Shown piece after piece: positions 32,543-41,854 of a stretch of 64,000 bases of DNA; the first letter of the stretch is position 1; each line of letters opens with the position of its first letter. Source of the DNA: Pseudonocardia sp. ICBG1293 (GTDB lineage Bacteria > Actinomycetota > Actinomycetes > Mycobacteriales > Pseudonocardiaceae); contig NZ_JAHLEL010000085.1 in assembly GCF_020131355.1 (NCBI RefSeq), positions 124,001 to 188,000 of the forward strand, given 5' to 3'. The translations under genes were made by a program, and so were the position numbers. Under the pieces are notes generated by a model. That model saw only the letters and a program-made list of their open reading frames with translations, did no database searches and was not told the origin of the DNA.

Positions 32543-33777
32543 TGACGCGCCGAGCCGCGCGCACCGCCCGGATGGTGGCGGCCCTGGCGACCGTCGCCGT
32601 CGCGACGAGCGCCTGCGGGTTCTCCAGCCTGGGCGAGTTGCCCCTCCCGCTGCGTGCCGGGACGGGCCCGGACGCCTACCAGGTCACCGTGGAGATGGAG
32701 CAGGTCGCGAACCTCGTCCCGAACGCGGAGGTCATGGTCGCCGACGTGCCCGTCGGGTCGGTCGTGCGCACCGAGGTGAAGGACTGGAAGGCGGTCCTCA
32801 CCGTCAGCCTGGACAAGGCCGCCGTGCTGCCGGCCAACGCCGTCGCCCGGGTCGCGCAGAAGAGCCTGCTCGGCGCCGAGTACCTGGAGCTGGCCCCGCC
32901 GGACGGGGCTGCCCCCGAGGGCCGCCTCACCGACGGCGCCGTGATCGGGCTCGACCGGTCCGGGCGCTACCCCGAGACCGAGGAGCTCCTCGGGGCGTTG
33001 TCGGTCGTGCTCAACGGGAGCGGGCTGCAGCAGGTCCGCACGATCACCACCGAGCTCAACCGGGTGTTCGACGGTCGCCAGGACGACCTGCGCTCCCTCG
33101 TGGGGAACCTGGAGCGGTTCGTCGGCGGGCTCGACGCCCAGCGCGACGACATCGTCCGCGCCCTCGACGCGGTGAACCGGCTCGGCGGCACGCTGAACGC
33201 CGACAACGCCACCCTCGCCCGCGGCATCGACACGATCCCCGGGGCGCTCAAGGTGCTCAACGAGGACCGGGAGAACCTGGTCCGCACCCTGGAGCAGGTG
33301 CAGCGGCTCGACTCGGCGGTCGGGACGTTGTCCGACCGGTCCACGGAGGACCTGCTGGCGAACCTGCGGCAGATCCGGCCCGCCGTCGCCCGGCTGGCCG
33401 ACGCGGGCACCGACCTCACCCAGGGCATCGAGCTGCTGCTCACCTTCCCGTTCCCCGCGTCGACCGCGTTCCCGGGGATGTTCAAGGGCGACTACGGCAA
33501 CCTGTTCCTGACCCTGGACCTCACCCCGGAGGTCCTGCGGCGCAACCTGCTCGACGGCTTCCAGCTGCCCGGCCCGGACGGGCCCGGCGTGCTGGCCGTC
33601 CCGCCGCTGGGCGCCCCGCCGGCCCTGACGGCGCCACTGGCCCCGTTCCAGGACCTCACGAAGCCGCTCGACGGCGTGCTGCCGCTGCCGGGCGCCGACC
33701 GGCCCGCGGACCCGCCGGACGGGTCCGGGTCCGGGTCCGACGGCATCCTCGGTGGACTCCTGGGAGGTGGCCGATGA
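32542..33777 (+). CDS. mceE: MceE-type lipoprotein
   Basis: The 411-residue protein has a signal sequence ending in the lipobox TSAC (Cys about residue 25), as MceE (LprK-like) proteins do. The MCE domain includes VANLVPNAEVMVADVPVG and AQKSLLGAEYLEL, followed by the helical domain and a Gly/Asp-rich tail. It is probably lipid-anchored on the outer face of the membrane. Confidence 0.92.
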   Translation: MTRRAARTARMVAALATVAVATSACGFSSLGELPLPLRAGTGPDAYQVTVEMEQVANLVPNAEVMVADVPVGSVVRTEVKDWKAVLTVSLDKAAVLPANAVARVAQKSLLGAEYLELAPPDGAAPEGRLTDGAVIGLDRSGRYPETEELLGALSVVLNGSGLQQVRTITTELNRVFDGRQDDLRSLVGNLERFVGGLDAQRDDIVRALDAVNRLGGTLNADNATLARGIDTIPGALKVLNEDRENLVRTLEQVQRLDSAVGTLSDRSTEDLLANLRQIRPAVARLADAGTDLTQGIELLLTFPFPASTAFPGMFKGDYGNLFLTLDLTPEVLRRNLLDGFQLPGPDGPGVLAVPPLGAPPALTAPLAPFQDLTKPLDGVLPLPGADRPADPPDGSGSGSDGILGGLLGGGR

Positions 33778-35279
33778 GGGCCTCGTCGGTGCGGATCTCC
33801 CGCACGACCGCACGTAAGCTGATCGCCTTCCTGGTGATCGCCGCGATCGCCGTGGGCTGGGGCGCCGTCACCTACCTCAACGTCCCGCGCATGCTGGGCA
33901 TCGGCCGGAACTCGGTCACCGTCCAGCTCCCCGCAGGCGCCGGCCTCTACGTCAACGGCGTGGTGAGCCTGCGCGGGGTGACCGTCGGCCAGGTCGACGC
34001 GGTGCGGCTGACCCGCGACGGTGTCGAGGCCGACGTCCAGGTGCTCGACGACCACCCGATCCCGGTGGACTCCGCGGTCGAGGTCCGCAGCATCTCCGCG
34101 GTCGGCGAGCAGTACATCAACTTCGAGCCGCGCACGACCGGTGGCCCGTTCCTGACCGACGGCGCGGTCGTCCCGGTGCAGCAGGTCTCCCTCCCGACGA
34201 CGACCGGCGAGCTGCTCGCGCAGGCCAACGCGCTCGCCGCGTCGGTGCCGGGGCAGAAGCTGAACACCACGGTCGCCGAGCTCGGCGAGGCGTTCGCCGG
34301 TGGCGGCGAGGACCTCGGCCGCCTGATCGACTCCTTCGACCTGCTGACCCGGGAGGCGACCGCCAACCTCGACCCGACGGTGACGCTGATCGATGACCTC
34401 GACCCGGTCCTCGCCACCCAGAACGCGACCTCCGGCGACATCCGCACCTACGTCGCGAACCTGGCGTCGTTCACCGGGCGGCTGACCGAGGCAGACCCCG
34501 CGCTGCGCGGCACCCTCGACCGCTTCCCGCCCGCGCTCGACGAGGTGGCCGGGTTCGTGAAGCAGATCGGGGACCCGCTCCCGGACCTGCTGAACAACCT
34601 GACCTCGGTCGGCGAGGTGGCCCGCGTCTACGTCCCGCACCTGGAACAGACGCTGACCCTGCTGCCGTCGACCTTCGACGCCTCGATCGGCGCGGTCAGC
34701 GGCTCGCCCGTCCCGGGCACGATCATGATCAACCTGCAGACGCAGGTGAACGACCCGGCGCCCTGTGTCGACGGGTTCATCGTCGACCGGCGGCCGCCGA
34801 CCGACGTGACACCGGCCCGCCCGGGCACCGGGGTGCGCTGCACCGACCCGGACCCGCTCAAGGCGGCCCGCGGCGGGAAGGCCTACCTCTGCCCGCCGGG
34901 CTCGCCGATCCCCGACGGCCGCGGCCCCGACGCCGCGTCGTGCGGGTTCCGGTTCCAGAGCCCGGAGGAGGCGGCCGCCGCCCGCGAGGCCGCGGTCGCG
35001 ACCATGCTGGACGTGGCGGGCACCCAGTCCGACCGCGCCGCGGACAACCCGCTGCGGCCGGGCAACCTGCCGACCACCGGTGACGGGAACACGAACCCGG
35101 AGGAGAATCAGCCGTTCTCGCCGGGGGAGGAGGGCTACACCCCCTCCGACGCCGCGTCGCTGGACGGCGTCCTCCTCGCCCCCGGCAGCAACACCCCGAT
35201 CGTCGACGGGAACAGGGTCCGGTCGTCGAACCGCGGGTGGCAGGCCATCGTGCTCGACCCGCTGGGGGTGGAGGGATGA
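33774..35279 (+). CDS. mceF: MceF-type protein
   Basis: At 501 residues this is the longest Mce subunit. It has an anchor at about residues 14-35 and an MCE domain (GAGLYVNGVVSLRGVTVGQVD, RSISAVGEQYINFEP). The helical domain is followed by an extended C-terminus rich in Pro, Asp and Asn with two Cys (PCVDGF, VRCTDPD and YLCPPGSP). ATG 33774 overlaps the mceE stop. It completes the six-member set. Confidence 0.92.
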   Translation: MRASSVRISRTTARKLIAFLVIAAIAVGWGAVTYLNVPRMLGIGRNSVTVQLPAGAGLYVNGVVSLRGVTVGQVDAVRLTRDGVEADVQVLDDHPIPVDSAVEVRSISAVGEQYINFEPRTTGGPFLTDGAVVPVQQVSLPTTTGELLAQANALAASVPGQKLNTTVAELGEAFAGGGEDLGRLIDSFDLLTREATANLDPTVTLIDDLDPVLATQNATSGDIRTYVANLASFTGRLTEADPALRGTLDRFPPALDEVAGFVKQIGDPLPDLLNNLTSVGEVARVYVPHLEQTLTLLPSTFDASIGAVSGSPVPGTIMINLQTQVNDPAPCVDGFIVDRRPPTDVTPARPGTGVRCTDPDPLKAARGGKAYLCPPGSPIPDGRGPDAASCGFRFQSPEEAAAAREAAVATMLDVAGTQSDRAADNPLRPGNLPTTGDGNTNPEENQPFSPGEEGYTPSDAASLDGVLLAPGSNTPIVDGNRVRSSNRGWQAIVLDPLGVEG

Positions 35280-35770
35280 GCCGCCCCCGGTTCCTGCCGC
35301 TGCGGTCGCTCGCCCTGCCGATCGGGCTGGGCGTGGTCGCGCTCCTGCTCGCCGTGCTGGTCACGGTGCTGGCCGTCCGTCTCGGCGGCGGGACCGGCGA
35401 CGACGAACCGGCACTGGTCGCGGCCCGGCAGACCGCGACCGACCTGCTCACCATCGCCCCGGACACCGCGGACGCGACGCTGCGCCGGCTGGAGGACGCG
35501 ACGACGGGGGAGTTCCACGAGCAGCTGCGCAGCCGATCGGGGACCTTCGCCGGGACCATCCGCGACGCGAAGGTGAGCTCGACCGGTGAGGTGTCCGCGG
35601 CCGGCGTCGCCGAACGCGGACCGGGCCGCGCGGTCGTGCTGGTGTCCGCCGACTCCACGGTGCACAACGCGCAGGTCCCGGACGGCGAGCCCCGCCAGTA
35701 CCGGATGCGGATGACGGTCGAGCAGGAGGACGGACGATGGCTGGTGTCGAGGCTGGAGTTCGTCCCGTGA
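35276..35770 (+). CDS. Mce-associated membrane protein 1
   Basis: The 164-residue protein has one membrane helix (about residues 13-35) and an NTF2-like extracytoplasmic domain ending in RMTVEQEDGRWLVSRLEFVP, the pattern of Mas proteins encoded after mce genes. These help stabilise the Mce complex. The starts and stops of this and the next three genes overlap. Confidence 0.88.
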   Translation: MSRPRFLPLRSLALPIGLGVVALLLAVLVTVLAVRLGGGTGDDEPALVAARQTATDLLTIAPDTADATLRRLEDATTGEFHEQLRSRSGTFAGTIRDAKVSSTGEVSAAGVAERGPGRAVVLVSADSTVHNAQVPDGEPRQYRMRMTVEQEDGRWLVSRLEFVP

Positions 35771-36327
35771 CCGGCGCGGACACGACGGGCACGGACACCG
35801 CGGGCGCGCCGGACACGGACGCCGGGGACGCCCCGGGCCCGGGCACGCGACCGCGCTCACGACGGGGCCTCGTGGTGGGCCTGCTCGTGGTGATCGCGCT
35901 GCTCGCCGTGGCCGCCGGGGTGTGCGCGTGGCTGCTCGTCGTGCGGTCGGACGACCAGCGCACCCGCGACGACGTCCAGGCCGCGGCCACGGCCGGCGCC
36001 CAGACCCTGCTGTCCTACGACGGACGCAAGCTCGATGCGGCGTCCACCGCCGTCGACGACACCACGACCGGGAACTTCCACGACGACTACCGGCGTCTGT
36101 TCGACGAGAAGGTCCGGCCCAACGCGGAACGGCTCGGCGCGCGGACGATCGCCCGGGTCGTCGGGGCCGGATGGGTCGGCTGGTCCGGCTCCGACGCCCA
36201 GGTGCTGGTGTTCCTGAACCAGAGCACGACGACGAACGCCGGCGAGCGCGTGGACACCGTCGCGGCGACGCTCACGATGCGGGAGGTGGACGGCCGATGG
36301 CTGATCGCCGGACTGGACCAGGTATGA
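35767..36327 (+). CDS. Mce-associated membrane protein 2
   Basis: The 186-residue protein has a Thr/Asp/Gly-rich cytoplasmic tail of about 35 residues, one membrane helix (GLVVGLLVVIALLAVAAGV) and a domain ending in LTMREVDGRWLIAGLDQV. It is paralogous to its neighbours. GTG 35767 overlaps the previous stop. Confidence 0.86.
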   Translation: MTGADTTGTDTAGAPDTDAGDAPGPGTRPRSRRGLVVGLLVVIALLAVAAGVCAWLLVVRSDDQRTRDDVQAAATAGAQTLLSYDGRKLDAASTAVDDTTTGNFHDDYRRLFDEKVRPNAERLGARTIARVVGAGWVGWSGSDAQVLVFLNQSTTTNAGERVDTVAATLTMREVDGRWLIAGLDQV

Positions 36328-36935
36328 CCGACACGGCCACCGACCCCGACACGACCGACCCCGACACGACCGACCCCGCATCGTCGGATCCCGCGCCCAC
36401 GGGCACCGTCCCGGGCGGTGCGGAGCCGGACGGGGCGGCTCCCGCGGACGCCCCGCGACGGCGCGGGCGGCTCGCCGTGACGGCCGTCGCGCTGCTGGTC
36501 GTCGCAGCCGCCGCGGCGGTCCTGTCGGTGCTGGCGTGGCGGGGCACCGCGGGCACCGTCGCCGACCGGGACGAGGCGACCGCCGTCGCGTCGCAGGTCG
36601 TGCGGGAGTTCATCGGCATCGACGCCGACAACGCGAGGGGCAGCGTCGACACCATGCTCGCCGTCGCGACCGACCCGTTCCGGACCGAGCTGGGTCGCTT
36701 CTCGGAGGTGTTCGGGGCCATCCTGGCGCAGGGGAAGGTCGAGGCCGAGGGAGGGATCGACGCGGTGGGTATCGAGCACATCGACGCCGATACGGCGACC
36801 GTGCTGGTCAGCGCCAGCACCACGGTCCGCAACACCGAGGTCCCCGACGGCGCCCCGCGTGACTTCCGGCTGCTGCTCGGGCTGCGCCACGAGGACGGGG
36901 CGTGGAAGGTGTCGACCGTGGAGGTGGCCCCGTGA
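36324..36935 (+). CDS. Mce-associated membrane protein 3
   Basis: The 203-residue protein has a low-complexity acidic N-terminus with TDPDTTDP repeated, one membrane helix at about residues 50-70 and a Mas domain ending in LRHEDGAWKVSTVEVAP. ATG 36324 overlaps the previous stop. Confidence 0.86.
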   Translation: MTDTATDPDTTDPDTTDPASSDPAPTGTVPGGAEPDGAAPADAPRRRGRLAVTAVALLVVAAAAAVLSVLAWRGTAGTVADRDEATAVASQVVREFIGIDADNARGSVDTMLAVATDPFRTELGRFSEVFGAILAQGKVEAEGGIDAVGIEHIDADTATVLVSASTTVRNTEVPDGAPRDFRLLLGLRHEDGAWKVSTVEVAP

Positions 36936-37564
36936 CCGAGGACGAGACCGCCGCGGACCGCACCGGTGCCGTCGCCGCGACCGACCCCGGCCCGACCCCC
37001 TCGCCCGCCCCGGACACCGCGGAGGCGCGGCCCGGGCGCGGCGCACGGCTGCGGGCCGCAGCAGGGTCCGTCCGGCGTGGCGCAGCGCCCCGTCGCCGGG
37101 TGCTCCTGTGGACGACCGCGATGGTGTCCGTGCTGCTGCTGGTGGCCGCGACGGTGCTGTACGCCGCCGTCGTCCGGCCTGCGCAGCAGACCGAACAGGC
37201 CCGGGTGGACGGACTGACGGCGGCCCGCACCGGTGTCGAGCAGGTCCTCAGCTACCAGCCGGCGTCGAAGGACGCCGACGTCGCCCGCGCCCGCGGTCTG
37301 GTGACCGGCGACTTCGGACGCCAGTTCGACTCGGTGCTCGACTCCGTCGTCCGACCGGCCCTGGACCGCGGGGTGGGGACACGGACCGTCGTCACCCGGG
37401 CCGGTGTGGTGTCCGCCGGCGCCGACCGGGTCACCGCCCTGCTCTACTTCACGCAGGAGGCCGCCCGCCCCGGCGAGCCACCGCGCACCACCGCGGGCCG
37501 CGCCGAGGTCACGGTCCAGCGGGTCGACGGCCGGTGGCTCGTGTCCGACCTGCGCAACTTCTAG
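36932..37564 (+). CDS. Mce-associated membrane protein 4
   Basis: The 210-residue protein has a long Pro/Ala/Arg-rich N-terminus, one membrane helix at about residues 65-90 (TTAMVSVLLLVAATVLYAAV) and a Mas domain ending in VQRVDGRWLVSDLRNF. It is the last of four paralogues, with a 21-bp gap before the ATPase gene. Confidence 0.86.
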   Translation: MTEDETAADRTGAVAATDPGPTPSPAPDTAEARPGRGARLRAAAGSVRRGAAPRRRVLLWTTAMVSVLLLVAATVLYAAVVRPAQQTEQARVDGLTAARTGVEQVLSYQPASKDADVARARGLVTGDFGRQFDSVLDSVVRPALDRGVGTRTVVTRAGVVSAGADRVTALLYFTQEAARPGEPPRTTAGRAEVTVQRVDGRWLVSDLRNF

Positions 37565-37585
37565 GCGAGAAGGAGACGTGACCCC

Positions 37586-38662
37586 ATGACGGGTGTCGAG
37601 GTGAAGGTCGAGGGGCTGACGAAGTCCTTCGGTCGGGCCAACATCTGGTCGGACGTGAGCCTGACCCTGCCGGCGGGTGAGGTGTCGGTGCTGCTCGGGC
37701 CGTCGGGTACCGGTAAGTCGGTGTTCCTGAAGTCCCTGATCGGGCTGCTCAAGCCGGAGCGGGGGTCGATCGTGATCGAGGGCGTCGACCTGTGCAAGTG
37801 CTCGGAGTCCGAGCTGTATGAGATCCGGAAGCTGTTCGGGGTGTTGTTCCAGGACGGTGCGTTGTTCGGGTCGATGAACCTGTTCGACAACATCGCGTTC
37901 CCGTTGCGGGAGCACACGCGCAAGTCGGAGTCGGCGATCCGGGACATCGTCATGGAGAAGATCGACATGGTCGGTCTGGTCGGTGCCGAGGGGAAGCTGC
38001 CGGGGGAGATCTCGGGTGGTATGCGCAAGCGTGCGGGGCTGGCGCGGGCGTTGGTGCTGGATCCGAGGATCATTCTGTTCGACGAGCCGGACTCGGGTCT
38101 GGATCCGGTGCGCACGGCGTACCTGAACCAGTTGATCATCGACTTGAACGCGATGACGGACTCGACGTTCCTGATCGTGACCCATGACATCAACTCGGCG
38201 CAGACGGTGCCGGACAACATCGGTCTGCTGTACCGCAAGCACCTGGCGATGTTCGGTCCGCGGGAGGTGTTGTTGACCTCGGACGAGCCGGTGGTGGCGC
38301 AGTTCCTGAACGGGCGTCGTGAGGGTCCGATCGGGATGTCGGAGGAGAAGGACGCCGCGCAGGCCGCCCGGGAGATGGAGGCGGCGGGGGAGCTGGAGGG
38401 GCGTCCGCCGATGAAGCCGCAGTTGGTGGCGTCGACGGGGATGCCGGACCGGCAGGCGGTGCACCGTCGCCGGGAGCGGGTGGAGGCGATGCTGCACGAG
38501 CTGCCGGAGTCGGCGCAGGAGGCGATCCGGGAGCAGCGCGCCGACGTCGACGCCGCGTCCACCGGCCCGTCGCGGGACGGGACGACCCGGCAGGAGGCGC
38601 GAGCGGGGGCGGGCGGCGGCGGCGACCGGCCCACCGACGTCCAGCCCCGGGTCCGGGGCTGA
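37586..38662 (+). CDS. mlaF: Mce transporter ATPase (MlaF/Mkl-like)
   Basis: The 358-residue ABC ATPase has Walker A GPSGTGKS, signature SGGMRKRAGLARAL, Walker B IILFDEPDSGLDP and the switch His in VTHD, then a C-terminal extension of about 110 residues as in Mkl. It drives YrbEA/B. It follows the Mas genes within the operon (AAGGAG upstream of ATG 37586). Codon use differs from its neighbours: many TTG Leu and GGT Gly codons and G-ending third positions instead of C. In mycobacteria the Mkl gene is normally unlinked. Confidence 0.93.
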   Translation: MTGVEVKVEGLTKSFGRANIWSDVSLTLPAGEVSVLLGPSGTGKSVFLKSLIGLLKPERGSIVIEGVDLCKCSESELYEIRKLFGVLFQDGALFGSMNLFDNIAFPLREHTRKSESAIRDIVMEKIDMVGLVGAEGKLPGEISGGMRKRAGLARALVLDPRIILFDEPDSGLDPVRTAYLNQLIIDLNAMTDSTFLIVTHDINSAQTVPDNIGLLYRKHLAMFGPREVLLTSDEPVVAQFLNGRREGPIGMSEEKDAAQAAREMEAAGELEGRPPMKPQLVASTGMPDRQAVHRRRERVEAMLHELPESAQEAIREQRADVDAASTGPSRDGTTRQEARAGAGGGGDRPTDVQPRVRG

Positions 38663-38778
38663 CCGCGGGCGGACAGGAGTGATGTTCCGGACATCCGGGA
38701 ACGGTGGCGCCCGCATCACACCATGACATATGAGCAGCTCGTCAATCTTCGGCTGTCGCCGCTCGACGAGGAGCTGCG

Positions 38779-39807
38779 ATGTCCGTCCCCCGCCGGGTCC
38801 TGCCGGTCGCCGTGCTGTCCGCCGCGGTGCTCGTCCTGTCCGCCTGCGGCGGGCCGCCCGCCCCGGCCGGCGCGCCGGACGCGGCCGGCGCCGTCACCGA
38901 GGTCAACTGCGGGATCGAGGTGACGGTCCCGGAGCCGCCCGGGCGCATCTACGCGCTCTACCAGCCCGCGATCGAGACCGTCCACGCACTGGGCCTGTCC
39001 GACCGGCTGGTGGGCACCGCCTACCTCGACGCGCCGGTGGTCGAGCTCTACGCCGCCGCGCAGGAGCGCACGGCCTACACCCGGGAGCTGCCCCGGCGTG
39101 AGGCGCTGCTCGCCGCCGAGCCGGACTTCGTGCTCGCCGGCTACAACAACGTGTTCGCCACCACCGGGGACGAGTCGATCAGCACCCGGGCGGACCTGGC
39201 GGCGCTGGGCGTCCGGACCTGGGTCAACGCACCGCTGTGCCCGTCGGCGGACGGGCTGTCCGACGAGGCCATCGACCCGGGCCAGGTGTCGATGGAGACG
39301 GTCTACGCCGACCTGCGCTCGCTCGGCCGGGTCCTCGGTGCCCCGGAGCGGGCCGAGCAGCTGGTCGGGGAGCTGCAGGCCACGGTCGCCGCGGTGCAGG
39401 AACGGGTGGCGGGGGCGCCGCGGCCCCGGGTGGCGATCCTGCTCAACGACGACGACGGCAGCTACCGGGTCGCCTCGGGCATCGACTTCGGCACCCGGGT
39501 CCTGGAGATGGCCGGCGCCGAGAACGTCTTCGGCGACCTCACCGAGCGCCGCCACGTCGCGGTGTCGAAGGAAGAACTGATCGCCAGGGACCCCGACGTC
39601 ATCCTGACCTCGACCTGCTGCGACGCCGCCACCACCGTCGCCGACGGCGAGGCCGACGTGGCGCAGATCCGCACCGACCCCGCGCTCGCCGCGAGCACCG
39701 CGGTCCGTACGGGACGCGTGTACCCGTTCCTGTTCGCCGACCGGGCCGCGGGGATCCGGGGGCCGTCCGCGGCGGAGCGGGTCGCCGACCTCGTCCACCC
39801 GGAGTGA
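38779..39807 (+). CDS. FecB/BtuF-type ABC substrate-binding lipoprotein
   Basis: The 342-residue protein has a signal peptide ending in the lipobox LSAC (Cys about residue 22). It has a periplasmic-binding fold with PGRIYALYQPAIETVHALGL, AAEPDFVLAGYNN and the C-terminal lobe RVAILLNDDD and DPDVILTSTCCDAATT. This class binds metal chelates such as ferric siderophores, heme or cobalamin. The double Cys is unusual. ATG follows GAGGAG, and its stop overlaps the permease start. Substrate unassigned. Confidence 0.9.
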   Translation: MSVPRRVLPVAVLSAAVLVLSACGGPPAPAGAPDAAGAVTEVNCGIEVTVPEPPGRIYALYQPAIETVHALGLSDRLVGTAYLDAPVVELYAAAQERTAYTRELPRREALLAAEPDFVLAGYNNVFATTGDESISTRADLAALGVRTWVNAPLCPSADGLSDEAIDPGQVSMETVYADLRSLGRVLGAPERAEQLVGELQATVAAVQERVAGAPRPRVAILLNDDDGSYRVASGIDFGTRVLEMAGAENVFGDLTERRHVAVSKEELIARDPDVILTSTCCDAATTVADGEADVAQIRTDPALAASTAVRTGRVYPFLFADRAAGIRGPSAAERVADLVHPE

Positions 39808-40820
39808 GCGCGGCGACCGCGGTCCGGGTCCGGCCCGTCGCGCCCTGGGCGCTGCCCGGCGCGGTGGCCGTGGTCGCCGTGGCCACGGTGCTCTCCATGA
39901 AGGTCGGGGCCCGGCCGCTGTCCTGGTCCGAGCTGTCGACCGGCCTGCTGCACTTCTCGGGGAGCCGGACCGACGTCGTCGTCCGGCACGTCCGGCTGCC
40001 CCGGACCCTGTGCGGTCTGCTCGCGGGTGCCTGTCTCGGTCTCGCCGGCGCGGTGGCCCAGGGCATCACCCGCAACCCGCTCGCCGGCCCGGACACGCTC
40101 GGGATCAACGCCGGCGCGGCGGCGGCGATGATCGCGACGATGACCGCGGGGGTCGGGTCGCTCACCGGGTACGTGTGGTTCGGCTTCCTCGGCGGGGCGT
40201 GCGCGGCGGCGGCCGTGTACGCGATCGGGGGATCGGGGCGCGCCGGGGTGACACCGGTGAAGCTCGCCCTGGCCGGGGCCGCGGTGTCCGCGCTGCTCAC
40301 GGCGGTCACCTCGGCGTTCGTGCTGCTGGACCGGGACCTGTTCGCCCGCTACCGGTACTGGGTGGTCGGGTCGCTGGCCCGGGCGGACCTGGCCACGGTC
40401 GGGCAGTCGCTGCCGTTCGCCCTGGTGGGGATCGCGCTGGCGGTGGTCCTGGTCCGGCGCCTCGACGCGGTCGCGCTGGGGGAGGACGCCGCCCGCGGCC
40501 TCGGCGCCCGGCCCGGTCCGACGCGGGCGGCGGGGCTCGTCGCGGTGGTCGTCCTCGCGGGGACGGCGACCGCACTGGCCGGGCCGGTCGTGTTCCTCGG
40601 GCTGGTCGCCCCGCACGCGGCGCGGGCGCTGGTCGGCGCCGCACACCGGTGGGTACTGCCGCTGTCGGCGCTGCTCGCCGCGGGGCTGGCCCTGTTCGCC
40701 GACGTCGCGGGCCGGGTCGTCGTCGCACCGGAGGAGGTCCACCTCGGGGTCACCGCGGCCCTGCTCGGGGGGCCGGCGTTCCTGTACCTGGTCCGGACCC
40801 GGAAGGTGGCGGCCCTGTGA
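39804..40820 (+). CDS. FecCD/BtuC-family ABC permease 1
   Basis: The 338-residue protein has about nine to ten membrane helices, the motifs VRLPRTLCGLLAGACLGLAG, GITRNPLAGPDTLGINAGA and GPVVFLGLVAPHAARALVG, the FecCD hallmark. GTG 39804 overlaps the binding-protein stop. It dimerises with the next permease. Confidence 0.92.
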   Translation: MSAATAVRVRPVAPWALPGAVAVVAVATVLSMKVGARPLSWSELSTGLLHFSGSRTDVVVRHVRLPRTLCGLLAGACLGLAGAVAQGITRNPLAGPDTLGINAGAAAAMIATMTAGVGSLTGYVWFGFLGGACAAAAVYAIGGSGRAGVTPVKLALAGAAVSALLTAVTSAFVLLDRDLFARYRYWVVGSLARADLATVGQSLPFALVGIALAVVLVRRLDAVALGEDAARGLGARPGPTRAAGLVAVVVLAGTATALAGPVVFLGLVAPHAARALVGAAHRWVLPLSALLAAGLALFADVAGRVVVAPEEVHLGVTAALLGGPAFLYLVRTRKVAAL

Positions 40821-41854
40821 GCGCGACCCTGGTCCTGCGTCGCGGACCGGTGTCCGGCCGGATCGGCGTGCGCGGTCTGGTCCTCGGGCTGGCGACGTGG
40901 GCGGCGGCGGTGACCGTCGGGCTGGTCGCGGTCACGGTCGGGGAGTACCCGTTGCCGCTCGCGACGGTGCTCGACACCCTCGCCGGCCACGGCACCCTGC
41001 TCAGCTACGACCTCGTCGTCACCCACCGGCTGCCGCGGGCGCTCACCGCGGTCCTGGTCGGGGCGGCGTTCGGCATCGCCGGGGCGGTGCTGCAGCGGCT
41101 CGCCCACAACCCGCTGGTCAGCCCGGACGTCATCGGGATCAACGCGGGTGCCTCCGCCGGAGCGGTCGTGATGATCGTCGTGTGGGGGGCCTCGACGGTG
41201 TGGGTGACCGGCGGCGCGCTCACCGGCGCGGCACTCGCCGCGCTCACCGTGTACGCGGTCGCCTGGCGGGGCGGCTTCTCGGGCTACCGGCTGGTGCTGG
41301 TCGGGATCGGCGTCGCGGCGATGCTGGGGTCGGCCGCCACCTTCCTGCTGGGCCGGGCCGACGTGAACGTGGCCTACTCGGCCGCGGTGTGGCTGGTGGG
41401 CAGCCTGTCCGGTCGCTCGTGGCCGGACGTGGCGCCGGTGGCCGCGGGGCTGTGCCTGCTGCTGCCCGCCGTGCTCGCGGCAGCCCGCTCGCTGCAGGTC
41501 CTGGAGCTGGGGGACGACCTGGCGCGGTCGCTGTCGCCCCGCGCGGGGCGGGCGCGCGGGGTGATGCTCGCCGGGGCGGTGGGGCTGTCCGCGCTGGCGA
41601 CGGCGTCCGCGGGCCCGGTCGGGTTCGTCGCGCTGGTCGCCCCGCAGGTCGTGCGCCGGCTGCTCCGGGAGCGCAGCCCCGGCCTGCTCGCCTCGGGCGG
41701 GACCGGGGCACTCGTGGTCGTCGTCGCCGACCTCGCGGCCCGCACCGTGTTCGCACCGCGGGAGCTGCCGGTCGGGGTCGTCACCGCCGTCGTCGGGGCG
41801 CCCGTACTCATCGCGCTGCTGGTACGCGCCCACCGGATCGGAGCGAGCGGATGA
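40817..41854 (+). CDS. FecCD/BtuC-family ABC permease 2
   Basis: The 345-residue second permease contains THRLPRALTAVLVGAAFG, LAHNPLVSPDVIGINAGASAG and GPVGFVALVAPQVVRRLL. It starts at a GTG overlapping the upstream stop as GTGA. With 39804 it makes the heterodimeric channel. Confidence 0.92.
   Translation: MSATLVLRRGPVSGRIGVRGLVLGLATWAAAVTVGLVAVTVGEYPLPLATVLDTLAGHGTLLSYDLVVTHRLPRALTAVLVGAAFGIAGAVLQRLAHNPLVSPDVIGINAGASAGAVVMIVVWGASTVWVTGGALTGAALAALTVYAVAWRGGFSGYRLVLVGIGVAAMLGSAATFLLGRADVNVAYSAAVWLVGSLSGRSWPDVAPVAAGLCLLLPAVLAAARSLQVLELGDDLARSLSPRAGRARGVMLAGAVGLSALATASAGPVGFVALVAPQVVRRLLRERSPGLLASGGTGALVVVVADLAARTVFAPRELPVGVVTAVVGAPVLIALLVRAHRIGASG

Noticed and set aside
38684..38702. GTTCCGGACATCCGGGAAC considered as an iron-regulator box before the binding protein
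   Set aside because: The dyad is imperfect and does not resemble IdeR/DtxR boxes, so no regulator is assigned.
36272..38719. An 815-codon minus-strand frame opposite the Mas and ATPase genes
   Set aside because: It has no recognisable domain and opposes well-supported genes with overlapping starts and stops.
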